Below are positions 10,813-20,694 of a DNA stretch of 64,000 bases, one piece after another (position 1 is the first letter of the stretch; every line of letters starts with the position of its first letter). Source of the DNA: Bacillota bacterium. GTDB taxonomy: Bacteria; Bacillota; Clostridia; Lachnospirales; Lachnospiraceae. The notes beneath the pieces were generated by a model, which saw only the letters and a list, made by a program, of their open reading frames with translations, searched no databases and had not been told where the DNA came from. The stretch covers positions 434,001 to 498,000 of the forward strand of contig JAEWQV010000010.1 of the NCBI GenBank assembly GCA_023399055.1, in the 5' to 3' direction. A program made the position numbers and the translations under genes.

Positions 10813-10891
10813 CCTATTTCCTCCTTATACATAAATAACCATAAAATTACATAAATTAAATTATGTAGTCGTACCTATAATTTACATATAT

Positions 10892-12889
10892 TTATACCTT
10901 CGACACTCCAACAGTAAATCTATTTATTTCCCCGTATACTGGCTTATATCTTCTCTTAAGAAGGTTGAACATATTATCCTCATAATTATCTTCAAGTTTT
11001 AATTCTATCCTACTACCAGATGAATACCATTCAATTAAAATTGTATTAACTCCGTTATCATTTAGTAACTCTTTAGATACTTTAAATGAAATGTCCATCC
11101 ATACATTTAATACTCTTTCTTTAAAAATTAAATTATTGTTTACTTTTACTTTAATATTTTGACATTCGGCAATTTTATAATTCCCTCTAAGTGTTAATTC
11201 AAATACTATATCATTATTTTTATCAGCAATGAAATGAAATAATGATTCTACATCAATCATGCTAAGATAAGTTGCTTTACAAACATTTAAATAATCATTA
11301 CAACTTTCTATAAAGTAATAACTTTTTTGATGTGAACCATTTCTATAATATTGCTCCTTAAGATTTATTTTTTCCATAATTGTTGCTTTATGTTCATTAA
11401 CTCTAATATCATTTATTTCTTGTCGTACAAATATTCCATTTTCTTCCATTGCTTGAACCATAGCTTCAACTAATTTAATATCCAAATTTTTAAAATGAAT
11501 ATTCTCTACTAAAAACGGATATTGGTTTGTTAAACTATCATTTATTATTGATTTAAAGTTTTTATTATATAACCAAGGTATTTTTCTTACTGCCAAATCA
11601 ACAAAACTATTCATTAAAATTGAAATACTCTTAGCGGACTCCAATGACTTCCGGCAATGATATAATAAAACTTCATAAGGCTGAACGCTATGATGAGCAC
11701 AATGTATAGCAGCAAAAAAATGAGCCTTACTCAAAGCTTCACCACTAATCCCTTTGTTAGCTACTTTTATATTTTCACCACTTATCTCACTTATTTTTAA
11801 TACAGTAAAAACTTTAGCCGCAAGATGTTCCATAGCAATGTTCATACCCTCTAGAGTTAAATGACAATAGTCTATAAAGAGATCGTTTCCTGGTATACCC
11901 CCACCTAAATATTCTTTGAATATCTCTGGTAAATTAACTACTGCAAAATTATATTCCCTGGCTTTTTCTATTAACATTTTACGGATTATTGAATAACAAC
12001 CCGGAACCGTATATGGCATATACATATCTGTATCAAGGGCTAATTCAAAGTATTTTCTGGCTTCCTCAACTCTTCCCCTTTGAAGCATTAACTTTGCCAT
12101 AAACTCATACCCTAATGAACTTAAATTATCCAATTGAAGTAGTTCTTTTATATGTAATTCTGCCCTATAATAATCACCGATAGCAAATGCATCCTCAATT
12201 TGCTTCTTTAAATTAATACATTCATGAGGTTCAGTATTATTTAAAGGGAATAATTCATTCCCCATATTATGTTTCCAATCTTTCAAATTAAATTCCGGGA
12301 TTATAAATATGATAGGAATATTATACTTCTCTGATATTTTATTCATAAAATCAGTCATTATATTAATAGATTCACTGATTTTTTTTTCATTCATTGTTTT
12401 AACATATCTTATCATTTCTATATCATCTTTAATCGAATATAATTTCTCATTTTCTTCATGAGTAAAGTCACTAACAGATGCCTTCCAATTATTCCCTGAA
12501 AATATTACTATACAGTCTGGTTCAAGTGCTATAGACTCCCCACATAATTTAATTAGCATAGACATATTTAAATCGGTTCTTGCAAGATCAATTACTTCCG
12601 CCTTTTTTTGATTAAAGTTTTCATTAAGTATATTCTCCAAAATTAATGCTGGATTAATGTATGGATCATACAAAAATCCTCGTGCTACCGATTCACCTAT
12701 AAAAACTATTCGGTTTTTTTCACTTTTGGGTGGTATCTGGGAAATTCTTGCCCAATTAAAATATTCATATGAGAACTTTTTATCTTTAATAAAGTACTTC
12801 TCATTATTTATAATAGTGCTAGTCCAAATACCAACTGTATTTATTTCATCTAAAGAATAATTGCTAAATTCATACTTATTATTTTTCAT
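10892..12889 (-). CDS. SGNH/GDSL-hydrolase-like protein with TPR-like insert
   Basis: A 665-residue protein of unassigned role. The N-terminal part has SGNH landmarks: IGESVARG with candidate nucleophile Ser67, SGNN near residues 131-134, and a late IDYCHLTLEG block that could supply the Asp/His pair. Between blocks is a helical stretch (about 230-290) reading like TPR units. The last ~150 residues are rich in predicted beta strands. No signal peptide is visible, so it is probably cytoplasmic. ATG 12889 is preferred because AAAGAGGTG precedes it; an earlier in-frame start would overlap the carbamoyltransferase. Position in the operon suggests it tailors the product, for example by acyl transfer or ester hydrolysis, but this is inference. 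Confidence 0.6.
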   Translation of the reverse strand: MKNNKYEFSNYSLDEINTVGIWTSTIINNEKYFIKDKKFSYEYFNWARISQIPPKSEKNRIVFIGESVARGFLYDPYINPALILENILNENFNQKKAEVIDLARTDLNMSMLIKLCGESIALEPDCIVIFSGNNWKASVSDFTHEENEKLYSIKDDIEMIRYVKTMNEKKISESINIMTDFMNKISEKYNIPIIFIIPEFNLKDWKHNMGNELFPLNNTEPHECINLKKQIEDAFAIGDYYRAELHIKELLQLDNLSSLGYEFMAKLMLQRGRVEEARKYFELALDTDMYMPYTVPGCYSIIRKMLIEKAREYNFAVVNLPEIFKEYLGGGIPGNDLFIDYCHLTLEGMNIAMEHLAAKVFTVLKISEISGENIKVANKGISGEALSKAHFFAAIHCAHHSVQPYEVLLYHCRKSLESAKSISILMNSFVDLAVRKIPWLYNKNFKSIINDSLTNQYPFLVENIHFKNLDIKLVEAMVQAMEENGIFVRQEINDIRVNEHKATIMEKINLKEQYYRNGSHQKSYYFIESCNDYLNVCKATYLSMIDVESLFHFIADKNNDIVFELTLRGNYKIAECQNIKVKVNNNLIFKERVLNVWMDISFKVSKELLNDNGVNTILIEWYSSGSRIELKLEDNYEDNMFNLLKRRYKPVYGEINRFTVGVSKV

Positions 12890-12902
12890 GGATAACACCT
12901 CT

Positions 12903-14657
12903 TTAAATAAATGTATACACACTGTCATTATTTACTTTCGTTATTTCAGCAGCCTTTTCAAATAATTTAATTGCTAATTTCAGCTCTGTTAATGAATTTT
13001 CTTCTCTTTTAATAATAAAATCACTAATAACTAATACATCTATTTTCGTATTAATAAAGCACTTTAGAGCATCAATAGGACTCATTACAATTGGTTCCCC
13101 TCTCACATTAAATGAGGTATTAAGAATGATTGGACACCCTGTCAATTCATCAAATTTTGAAATAAGCTTCGCAAATAAAGGATTATCACTTTCATTAACT
13201 GTTTGTACTCTTGCTGAACCATTAATATGGGTAATAGCCGGTAAATCAAGTTTTGATGTTACATTACATGTAAAAAGCATATATGGAGATGGATACTGCA
13301 AATCAAAGTGATCTTTATATTTACTTTCTAATACTGCTGGAGCGAAAGGACGAAAGCCCTCTCTTTTTTTTACCATTGAATTAATAATATCCCTCATATT
13401 ATTATTTCTAGGATCAGCCAAAATGGATCTTGCACCTAACGCTCTTGCACCAAATTCCATCTTTCCCTGAAACCAGCCTATTACTTTTCCTTTAGCTATC
13501 AATTCGGCACTTTGTGCTATTAGCTCTTCTTCTTTTCCTTGATAATTTTCATATTTTAAAGATGTAGCATCTAATAATCTATTTATTTTATCAGAAGTAT
13601 ATTTAGGTCCAAGGTATACATTTTTTAACTCTTCAACCTTTTTATTTGTTAATTTGGTGTAGGCAAGTGCTGCTGCTCCTATTGCACAGCCTGAATCAGT
13701 TGCACCTGGTTGAATAAAAATCTTCTTAAAAGGGCCTTCTTTTAAAATTCGTCCATTAGCTACACAATTTAATGCTACTCCACCTGCCATACACAAGTTT
13801 TTTGATTTTGTTCTATCAAATAGATACCTTACCTTAAGTAAAATTATTTCCTCTAGCACATACTGTAGGCTTCTTGCAACATCTTTATGAAACTGAGTAA
13901 TTTCAGATTCAGGAATTCTAGGTTCTTGTCCCAATAATTCTATTAACTTATTTGAAAACATACAATCACCTTTTATGAAATCAAAATATTCCATTTTTAA
14001 TTCAAACTGCCCTTTATCTTTTAATATTATTAATTTTTTAATCTTATTTACATATATTGGTCTGCCATAGGGAGCCAATCCCATAACCTTATATTCACCA
14101 CTATTAACTTTAAAACCCAAGTAACTTGTAATCGTAGCATAGAAAAGTCCAATAGAGTCTGGAAAGATTACTTCTTCAAAAATGTCAATCTTATTGTTAC
14201 TACCATATCCATAAGTAGTGGTAGCCCATTCACCAACACCGTCAACTGTCAGTATTGCAGCTTCGTCAAAACCCGAAAAATAATAGCTGCTTGCTGCATG
14301 AGAAAGATGATGGTTCATTATCTCTATCGGTCCTTCATATCCTAATAATTTACGTATTTCATTGATTGGCCGGTTAGGATCCATCTCGTGGTGCAATTTG
14401 TTAATATCATATCCAGACCATTTTTGTCTCTCTATTTTTTTTAATGGATCTTCATAATATGCTATGCAATCAATATCAGTTATAGAAAGGTCTGAATTTT
14501 CCAGACAAAATTCAAATGAATTACATGGAAGCCTAGAATCATTCTTCTTTCTTGTAAACCGTTCTTCTTCCACAGCAACTTTCAATATCCCATCTTGGAT
14601 TAGGCAACAAGCTGAATTATGGTAAAAAGCCGAAATACCTATTATATTTATACTCAT
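12903..14657 (-). CDS. O-carbamoyltransferase, NodU/CmcH/TobZ family
   Basis: A 584-residue carbamoyltransferase of full family length. Known relatives make carbamoyl-adenylate from carbamoyl phosphate and ATP in a Kae1-like domain and transfer the carbamoyl group to a hydroxyl of a natural product. Visible landmarks are GISAFYHNSA at the N-terminus, VEEERFTRKK, the metal-binding HHLSHAAS, TVDGVGEWATT, and the C-terminal GKMEFGARALGARSILADP and NTSFNVRGEPIV blocks. ATG 14657 follows AAGGATGAG. It ends 13 bp before the SGNH-like gene start. A carbamoyl ester or carbamate on the final product is the natural expectation; the acceptor cannot be read from sequence. Confidence 0.92.
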   Translation of the reverse strand: MSINIIGISAFYHNSACCLIQDGILKVAVEEERFTRKKNDSRLPCNSFEFCLENSDLSITDIDCIAYYEDPLKKIERQKWSGYDINKLHHEMDPNRPINEIRKLLGYEGPIEIMNHHLSHAASSYYFSGFDEAAILTVDGVGEWATTTYGYGSNNKIDIFEEVIFPDSIGLFYATITSYLGFKVNSGEYKVMGLAPYGRPIYVNKIKKLIILKDKGQFELKMEYFDFIKGDCMFSNKLIELLGQEPRIPESEITQFHKDVARSLQYVLEEIILLKVRYLFDRTKSKNLCMAGGVALNCVANGRILKEGPFKKIFIQPGATDSGCAIGAAALAYTKLTNKKVEELKNVYLGPKYTSDKINRLLDATSLKYENYQGKEEELIAQSAELIAKGKVIGWFQGKMEFGARALGARSILADPRNNNMRDIINSMVKKREGFRPFAPAVLESKYKDHFDLQYPSPYMLFTCNVTSKLDLPAITHINGSARVQTVNESDNPLFAKLISKFDELTGCPIILNTSFNVRGEPIVMSPIDALKCFINTKIDVLVISDFIIKREENSLTELKLAIKLFEKAAEITKVNNDSVYTFI

Positions 14658-14830
14658 ATACTCATCCTTTTCTGTACATTATTACTTACACTTAATGAAT
14701 CAATCTATTAAATGCTTATCTTTAATTATATTAAGTCTCTACCATTGTGTGCACGACAAAATAGGAACATCGGCATCATCAAAATACATACTTAATTAGT
14801 AAATCTTTCTCAAATTTTCCACATATTAAT

Positions 14831-15070
14831 CTATTGGATACCCTTGCTTTTAATTAAATCATAAATAGTATTTATACTTTTAAAGTTTTCAGGCTCTAAA
14901 TCTTCATTTGCAATTGTTACTCCAAACTCCTTTTCTATAAACATCACTAATTGCATTGCAAACAGAGAATTAACAAAACCTAAATCAAATATATCCTCAT
15001 CCTCCTGTATTTCATGCCTTCTAAAAAATCGTGAAAGAAATGCCTTAATCTTATCTTTTGAATTTTCCAT
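14831..15070 (-). CDS. Free-standing acyl carrier protein
   Basis: A 79-residue carrier protein. The phosphopantetheine site is Ser35 in DLGFVNSLFA, a variant of DSL with Asn before Ser, as often seen in FkbJ-type ACPs. Acidic helices flank it. GGATAGGAG precedes the ATG. It sits beside the 3-hydroxyacyl-CoA dehydrogenase and in the same operon as the FkbH-like gene, so it most likely carries the glyceryl-derived unit during oxidation. A spacer of 173 bp separates it from the carbamoyltransferase; I saw no clear hairpin or promoter there. Confidence 0.9.
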   Translation of the reverse strand: MENSKDKIKAFLSRFFRRHEIQEDEDIFDLGFVNSLFAMQLVMFIEKEFGVTIANEDLEPENFKSINTIYDLIKSKGIQ

Positions 15071-15158
15071 TTTTAAATCTCCTATCCACTTATATTCCTG
15101 TTCAAATAATTGTTATTTTATTATTTCGAATTAATATATTATCACTTCTAATTACTAC

Positions 15159-16010
15159 TTAATAATAATAATTATAAAATCCTTTTCCTGACTTTCTTCC
15201 GTATAATCCAGCATCTACCATCTTTCTTAGCAAAGGACAGCATCTAAATTTTGAATCCTGATAACTTTCATATAAAACATCAAGAGAGTTTACTACGGTA
15301 TCTAATCCAATTAAATCGGCTGTTTCAAGTGGTCCCATCTTGTGTCCATAGCATTGTCTAAATATTTGATCAACATTTTCTGGCGTCGCTACTTGATCTT
15401 GCACTATAAATGCTGCTTCATTCATAAACAGATGTGAAATCCTGTTTGAGACAAATCCAGGAAAGTCGTCTACTACAATACACTCCTTACCTATTTTTTC
15501 AAGGAGCTTTTCTGTAATTGCAATTGTTTCTTTCGAAGTGTGATACCCCTTCATAACTTCTACAGCTTCAATGGCTGGAACAGGATTCATAAAATGAATT
15601 CCTATCACCTTGTCAGGTCTCTTTACCAATGAAGCAATGCGTGTTATTGAGATACAGGATGTATTCGCCCCAAATATACAATCTTTAGCCGCAATTTCAT
15701 CAACTAATCTATATACTTCACTTTTTAATTCCCACTTTTCTGGGATATTTTCAACTATAAAATTTACATTTTTTAGCTCTTGATAGTCTGTTGTAAAATT
15801 TATGCGAGGTAATATCATGTCGGTTTTTTCTGAATTGGTATTTTTTTTAAGTAACGTTTGAAAACGAATATTTTTAACTATTTCATCTTTCGATTTATCT
15901 AATGCACTTTGAGTAATATCTATAAGTACTACATGCATACCTGCCTGTGCAAAACTTTGAGCCACACCTGACCCCATAACACCTGCGCCAATTACTCCTA
16001 TAACATCCAT
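15159..16010 (-). CDS. 3-hydroxyacyl-CoA dehydrogenase-like (FkbK type)
   Basis: An NAD(P)-dependent dehydrogenase of 283 residues in the 3-hydroxybutyryl-CoA dehydrogenase family. The Rossmann motif GVIGAGVMGSG is at the N-terminus; NTSCIS and HFMNPVP mark the catalytic region, and GFVSNRI and the C-terminal GRKSGKGFY blocks are typical. In hydroxy- and methoxymalonyl-ACP pathways the FkbK member oxidises glyceryl-ACP, and the neighbouring ACP supports that role. A housekeeping butyrate enzyme is less likely in this operon. The start is ambiguous: ATG 16010 lies 11 nt after AAAGGAG, and TTG 16013 lies 8 nt after it. Confidence 0.85.
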   Translation of the reverse strand: MDVIGVIGAGVMGSGVAQSFAQAGMHVVLIDITQSALDKSKDEIVKNIRFQTLLKKNTNSEKTDMILPRINFTTDYQELKNVNFIVENIPEKWELKSEVYRLVDEIAAKDCIFGANTSCISITRIASLVKRPDKVIGIHFMNPVPAIEAVEVMKGYHTSKETIAITEKLLEKIGKECIVVDDFPGFVSNRISHLFMNEAAFIVQDQVATPENVDQIFRQCYGHKMGPLETADLIGLDTVVNSLDVLYESYQDSKFRCCPLLRKMVDAGLYGRKSGKGFYNYYY

Positions 16011-16063
16011 CAATATAATAACTCCTTTATTTGATAAGTTTCACTTGTTTATAGCAGATAGTT

Positions 16064-19000
16064 TCATAAATCAGAACTATTGCTATTGTCTAAATTATAA
16101 CTATTAACTATAGTCACAATGAGTTTTGAATAGCTATTAGAAAATGATTCAATTTTACTTCCACTTAATCTTCCTTTTTGATATTCTACTTTTAGTTTAA
16201 TACCCGCTGCTTCCTCCTTTATTGCTAAAACAAGATCATATATACTACATAATATTGAATTTCCATCAAATAGGTCTTTATCATAAATAAATGGAACAAT
16301 CGTTGAAAAATTCTTATCTGTGTCTAGATAGATTTCATCGTTTAAATAATAAACATTTTCTTTTGTATCAAGCCTATTTTGATAACTAATAATTTTGAAT
16401 AATTCAGAAAAGCTTTCAATATTTCCCATTTCAACTGATACGGATTTCACTTTATTGGTCTGATCTAACATTGTCTGTACAGTTACCTCCTCTTTACCTG
16501 CAGTCTTAGCTAAAAGATAACAAAATATTGATAATAAAAACTCTTTAATATCTATATTTTCAAGGTAAACTATACGAAATATTTTTTTATAAATATCATC
16601 TGGTAGATAAAATTCAAAATCATTATATTCCATCTCTTCATCTACAACAAAAAACTCTTTTGGCAAAGATAAGGAATTAAACTGTATCTTTTTTCTTATT
16701 TTTATCTCCTGTTTATTCTTTATAAATTCTGCCAATTTAGATATTGTAGGGTTGGAGAAAATATCTGTCATAAATACTTTACCAGGATAAAATCTTTCAA
16801 TTTGTGAATGCATTTGAATAAGTAAAATTGAATTACCGCCAATATCAAAAAAGTTACTATTAACGCTTACTTTTTCCAAACCCAGTAAATTACTCCATAT
16901 TTCAGTAATCCTACATTCAGTTTCATCTTCCGGTGCTTGATATGTATCACAAGATAGTAAGCTTTCTTTGGGTTTTGGTAGCATTTTTCTGTCAATCTTA
17001 CCATTTGGTGTTAATGGTATCCTGTGTATAGGAATATAAAATGATGGTACCATATAATTAGGTAACTTAAGCTGCAGTTCTTTCTTTAAAGTGATTACGT
17101 CTATATCTTTATCTGTTACCAGATAAGCACATAAAACCTCTCCTATTCCAATACTCTTTTGAACAATTACTACAACTTCTTTTACATTTGAATATCTTAG
17201 AATTTGATATTCAATTTCTTCTAATTCGATTCTATGACCTCTAATCTTAACTTGATTGTCCATACGTCCGATATATTCTATTTCACTATCATTAATAAAT
17301 CTTGCATTATCACCTGTTTTGTACATCTTTAATTCTTTTACATATGGATTAATAATAAATTTTTCACTTGTTAAGCCAATATTATTTAAATATCCTCTCG
17401 CTACTCCGTCTCCTGAAATATACAGTTCTCCGATAGCACCTATCGGTACCGGATTATACTTTTTATCTAAGATATATAGTTTAACATTATTTGCCGGAAC
17501 GCCAATGGGTACTGAAATTCCGATATCTTTTATATAATCAAATTTATGTATCATACATCCAACTGTAGCTTCAGTTGGTCCATATTCGTTGTATATTTCT
17601 ATGTCCCCATTAAAACTCTCATAGATATTTTTTGCAAGTTGTGTCTGTAAATTTTCTCCACCTACAATAAATGATTTTATAGAAGAATTAAAATTTTTTA
17701 TATCTTTCAAAAGTGATAAATGCGAAGGGGTAAGTTTAATAATTGTAACAATATTCTCTCGCAGAATTTTATACAATACGAACTCTGTTCCATCATCTGG
17801 ATATATCATTACTTTATTTCCAGTGATTAAAGGGGTAAAAATAGATGTAACTGTTAAATCAAAGGCTAGAGACGAATATAGGGCAAAAATTTCATCCTTT
17901 CCTTTCAAATACATATCTTTTGCCCACCATATATAATTAACTAATGATTGATGTTCTATCATTGTACCTTTCGGCTCACCAGTAGAACCTGACGTATAGA
18001 TAACATATACTAAACTATGTGGTTTTGTAGTATTTAACAGGTTTGATGCATCTTTAGCATATAAATTAGTATCGTTTATATTTATGATTTTACCATTAAA
18101 ATCGAGGTTCTTAATTTTTATGCAATTTGTAAGTAATATATTAGCACCTGAGTCGTTCAACATGTAATTAATTCTATCCACAGGGTACTCAGGATCTATT
18201 GGAACATATGCTCCTCCGGCTTTAATAATTGCTAATATTCCTACTATTGTCTCTATAGAGTGTGTAACCATTAATCCGACAATGCTATCTTCTTTAACTC
18301 CATTATCAATAAGAGTCCGTGATAATTGATTTGCTTTTTTATTCAACTCGTTGTAAGTTATTTCTCTACTGCCTAAACCAGCTGCAATCTTATTAGGAGT
18401 TTTCTCTACCTGCTCCTCAAAAAGTTGATGAATTGTTTTATCTTTTGGATATTGTCTCTTTGTAGAATTATATTCATATAAAATTCTATGTTTTTTATTG
18501 CTATTGAGAATTGTGATCTCATTAATATTTTCATCTACATTCTCAATTACCTGGGTTATGATATTAATAAAATAGTTTAGTATTATTTCTATCGTCTGAC
18601 ATTTAAATAGCCTAACATCATAGCCTATAGATAATACAATATCGTCAAAAGTATTTATTACTAGTGTCAAATCAAAATTAGTCATTTCAAACATTGAATA
18701 CGAATCAAAAGTTAAGACTTTACCTTCTTTACCAAGTCCAATATCTAAGGGATAATTTTCCACAACAACAATAGAGTTAAACAACTCCTCGTTTCCTTCA
18801 AGCTCGCTGCATTTCTTAATATGTACAAGAGGAGTATACTCGAATTCTTCTCTTTGTCTTAATTGTTTCGCTATACCTAATAGATAACTTCGCACTGTTT
18901 CCCCTTCTGAAGTTATAATTCTTAAGGGAATTGTATTAATGAATAGACCTACCATTTCATTTATCCCTTTAATATGAGGGGGTCTGCCTGAAACTGTAGT

Positions 19001-19846
19001 ACCAAATCCAACATCATCTGTGTTGGTAATTCGCTGCAAAAGTATTCCCCATGCAGCATAAAAAAAGGCTGCCATAGTAATTTCATTTTTAATAGTAAAA
19101 TTCTTAATTTTTTTTTCTAAATCTTCTTCAATATTTGCTTTTACGTTTTCAATATCCCTAGTAGTTACTTGTCCTATTTTATAATCAATTGGTATTAATG
19201 TTCTTGAAGCAAAATCTCTCAAGTATTGACTCCAGAAGCTTTCTGATTGTTTCATATCTTGTTTCTGATACCATCTGATTATTTCTTTATACTTATTCTT
19301 TTTAACTCTTTTGGGCATATCATTATTATAAATACAACTATATGCTAGAAAGAATTCCTTCAGTAATATTCCGTTACTCCAGCCATCATATATAATGTGA
19401 TGATTACTTATAGTCATTACATACTTACTATCTTTTACTTTGCATAATATAACTCTAAATGGATTTGTTTCAAGATCTATCTTTTCTTTCCTATCTTTCT
19501 CCATAACTTCTTTAATATAATTATTTATTAAATTTTGTTCCTTTATATAGGATAAGTCATGAACCATTATAGGTATACTTATAGTTTTCAGTACTATTTG
19601 CAAAGGTTTACTTATATTTTTCCATCGAAATACAGTCCGTAGCATTTCATTTGTTTCCGCAACATAATTCCAAGCCTTTTGAATAACGGTTTCATTTATA
19701 TCACCTGTTATTCTTATACTAAGCTGTTCAAAGTACAACTCACTATTGGGTTCATTCAGATAATGAAAAAGCATTCCCTCCTGCATTGGAGTTAATGCTA
19801 TTATATCTTCAATATTCTCTTTGTTTATCTTTCCTGCCATCTCCAT
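16064..19846 (-). CDS. NRPS module C-A(Asn)-PCP with C-terminal half-condensation domain
   Basis: NRPS of about 1,260 residues. The condensation domain has NHHIIYDGW near residue 150. The adenylation domain has IYTSGSTGEPKG near 620, NEYGPTEATVG near 755 and the Lys of LTPNGKIDRK. Aligning it by eye to GrsA gives pocket residues D-L-T-K-I-G-E-V-G-K, matching published Asn codes. PCP has FDIGGNSILL near 1000. After the PCP come about 200 residues resembling only the C-terminal lobe of a condensation domain (LLSIFCYLLAKTAGKEEVTV region, then DLFDGNS), with no HHxxxDG. It could be a docking or acceptor element or a decayed domain. ATG 19846 follows AAGGTG. It should join Asn to the upstream D-Asn unit. 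Confidence 0.92.
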   Translation of the reverse strand: MEMAGKINKENIEDIIALTPMQEGMLFHYLNEPNSELYFEQLSIRITGDINETVIQKAWNYVAETNEMLRTVFRWKNISKPLQIVLKTISIPIMVHDLSYIKEQNLINNYIKEVMEKDRKEKIDLETNPFRVILCKVKDSKYVMTISNHHIIYDGWSNGILLKEFFLAYSCIYNNDMPKRVKKNKYKEIIRWYQKQDMKQSESFWSQYLRDFASRTLIPIDYKIGQVTTRDIENVKANIEEDLEKKIKNFTIKNEITMAAFFYAAWGILLQRITNTDDVGFGTTVSGRPPHIKGINEMVGLFINTIPLRIITSEGETVRSYLLGIAKQLRQREEFEYTPLVHIKKCSELEGNEELFNSIVVVENYPLDIGLGKEGKVLTFDSYSMFEMTNFDLTLVINTFDDIVLSIGYDVRLFKCQTIEIILNYFINIITQVIENVDENINEITILNSNKKHRILYEYNSTKRQYPKDKTIHQLFEEQVEKTPNKIAAGLGSREITYNELNKKANQLSRTLIDNGVKEDSIVGLMVTHSIETIVGILAIIKAGGAYVPIDPEYPVDRINYMLNDSGANILLTNCIKIKNLDFNGKIININDTNLYAKDASNLLNTTKPHSLVYVIYTSGSTGEPKGTMIEHQSLVNYIWWAKDMYLKGKDEIFALYSSLAFDLTVTSIFTPLITGNKVMIYPDDGTEFVLYKILRENIVTIIKLTPSHLSLLKDIKNFNSSIKSFIVGGENLQTQLAKNIYESFNGDIEIYNEYGPTEATVGCMIHKFDYIKDIGISVPIGVPANNVKLYILDKKYNPVPIGAIGELYISGDGVARGYLNNIGLTSEKFIINPYVKELKMYKTGDNARFINDSEIEYIGRMDNQVKIRGHRIELEEIEYQILRYSNVKEVVVIVQKSIGIGEVLCAYLVTDKDIDVITLKKELQLKLPNYMVPSFYIPIHRIPLTPNGKIDRKMLPKPKESLLSCDTYQAPEDETECRITEIWSNLLGLEKVSVNSNFFDIGGNSILLIQMHSQIERFYPGKVFMTDIFSNPTISKLAEFIKNKQEIKIRKKIQFNSLSLPKEFFVVDEEMEYNDFEFYLPDDIYKKIFRIVYLENIDIKEFLLSIFCYLLAKTAGKEEVTVQTMLDQTNKVKSVSVEMGNIESFSELFKIISYQNRLDTKENVYYLNDEIYLDTDKNFSTIVPFIYDKDLFDGNSILCSIYDLVLAIKEEAAGIKLKVEYQKGRLSGSKIESFSNSYSKLIVTIVNSYNLDNSNSSDL

Positions 19847-19893
19847 GAATTTCACCTTGCTTCTTTTATACTTGCATTATCATAATACAATTA

Positions 19894-20631
19894 TTAAAAT
19901 GCATATTTAATACTTTCATCGGTCAATCGTTCACAAATAACTTCAGCAATATCCTGTTCATTCTCATGTATGAAAAAATGACCTCCTTCAAATCCATATA
20001 CCTTGCTATTTCTTTTTGTATAAAAACCCCATTCATTTGCATCACTTAACGACATTTTATTATCATTTTTTCCATAAAAAATAGTAAAGTTGCAATCTAA
20101 TTTATCATTATGCTGCGATGGAATAAATGTCTCCAGCATTTTTATATCAGTGTATAAGATTTTTGAGTAAATATTATATAACTCCTTATGTTCAAGTAAC
20201 TCTTTTGGAGTTCCTCCTAGCTCAAATATACTACTCATAAATTCTTCCATTGGTAACGTATGAAGTAATATTTCGTTTTTCTTAATTGTTGGTGGATATC
20301 TGCCTGATAAAAACATATGAACTGGACTGTAAAGTCCCATCTCCTTTAACTTGTATGCTAACTCCAGCCCTAACCAACACCCCATACTGTGCCCCAAAAT
20401 AGCATAAGGCGTTCCATCAAGATTTTCTATAATTATATTGCTCGCATCGTTCACTGCTTCATCAAAATTCTGATAAAAAGACTCGTTAAACCTTCGTCCT
20501 CGTCCAGATAATTCGATAGGATATAGTTCGATATTAGATTTTAAATATTTTTTCAATCTTACATAAGAAATGGCCGATCCACCTGCATATGGTAAGCAAA
20601 ATAACTTTATTTTTTGCAAACACTCACCCAC
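19894..20631 (-). CDS. Type II thioesterase
   Basis: An alpha/beta-hydrolase of about 245 residues that removes wrong acyl groups from carrier domains. FCLPYAGGSA is the oxyanion-side motif of the TE II family, GHSMG carries the nucleophile Ser82, and EGGHFFIHE supplies the catalytic His near the C-terminus. Length is typical. The start is uncertain: GTG 20631 has a weak site, while TTG 20619 lies 8 nt after AGGGTGG and may be the real start. It lies between the glycosyltransferase and the second Asn NRPS in the same orientation. Confidence 0.92.
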   Translation of the reverse strand: MGECLQKIKLFCLPYAGGSAISYVRLKKYLKSNIELYPIELSGRGRRFNESFYQNFDEAVNDASNIIIENLDGTPYAILGHSMGCWLGLELAYKLKEMGLYSPVHMFLSGRYPPTIKKNEILLHTLPMEEFMSSIFELGGTPKELLEHKELYNIYSKILYTDIKMLETFIPSQHNDKLDCNFTIFYGKNDNKMSLSDANEWGFYTKRNSKVYGFEGGHFFIHENEQDIAEVICERLTDESIKYAF

Positions 20632-20694
20632 CCTACAATTTTCCGTTAATTATTATTAAAGCTCAATTTTATCCCGCTCTATCTATTAACTAAA

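Noticed and set aside
14658..14830. Internal promoter in the 173-bp spacer before the carbamoyltransferase
   Set aside because: TATAAT-like sequences occur in this A+T-rich DNA but none has a -35 at correct spacing.
9751..16010. Complete methoxymalonyl-ACP pathway
   Set aside because: No O-methyltransferase or acyl-CoA dehydrogenase gene is present in the window; only FkbH-, ACP- and FkbK-like genes are seen.
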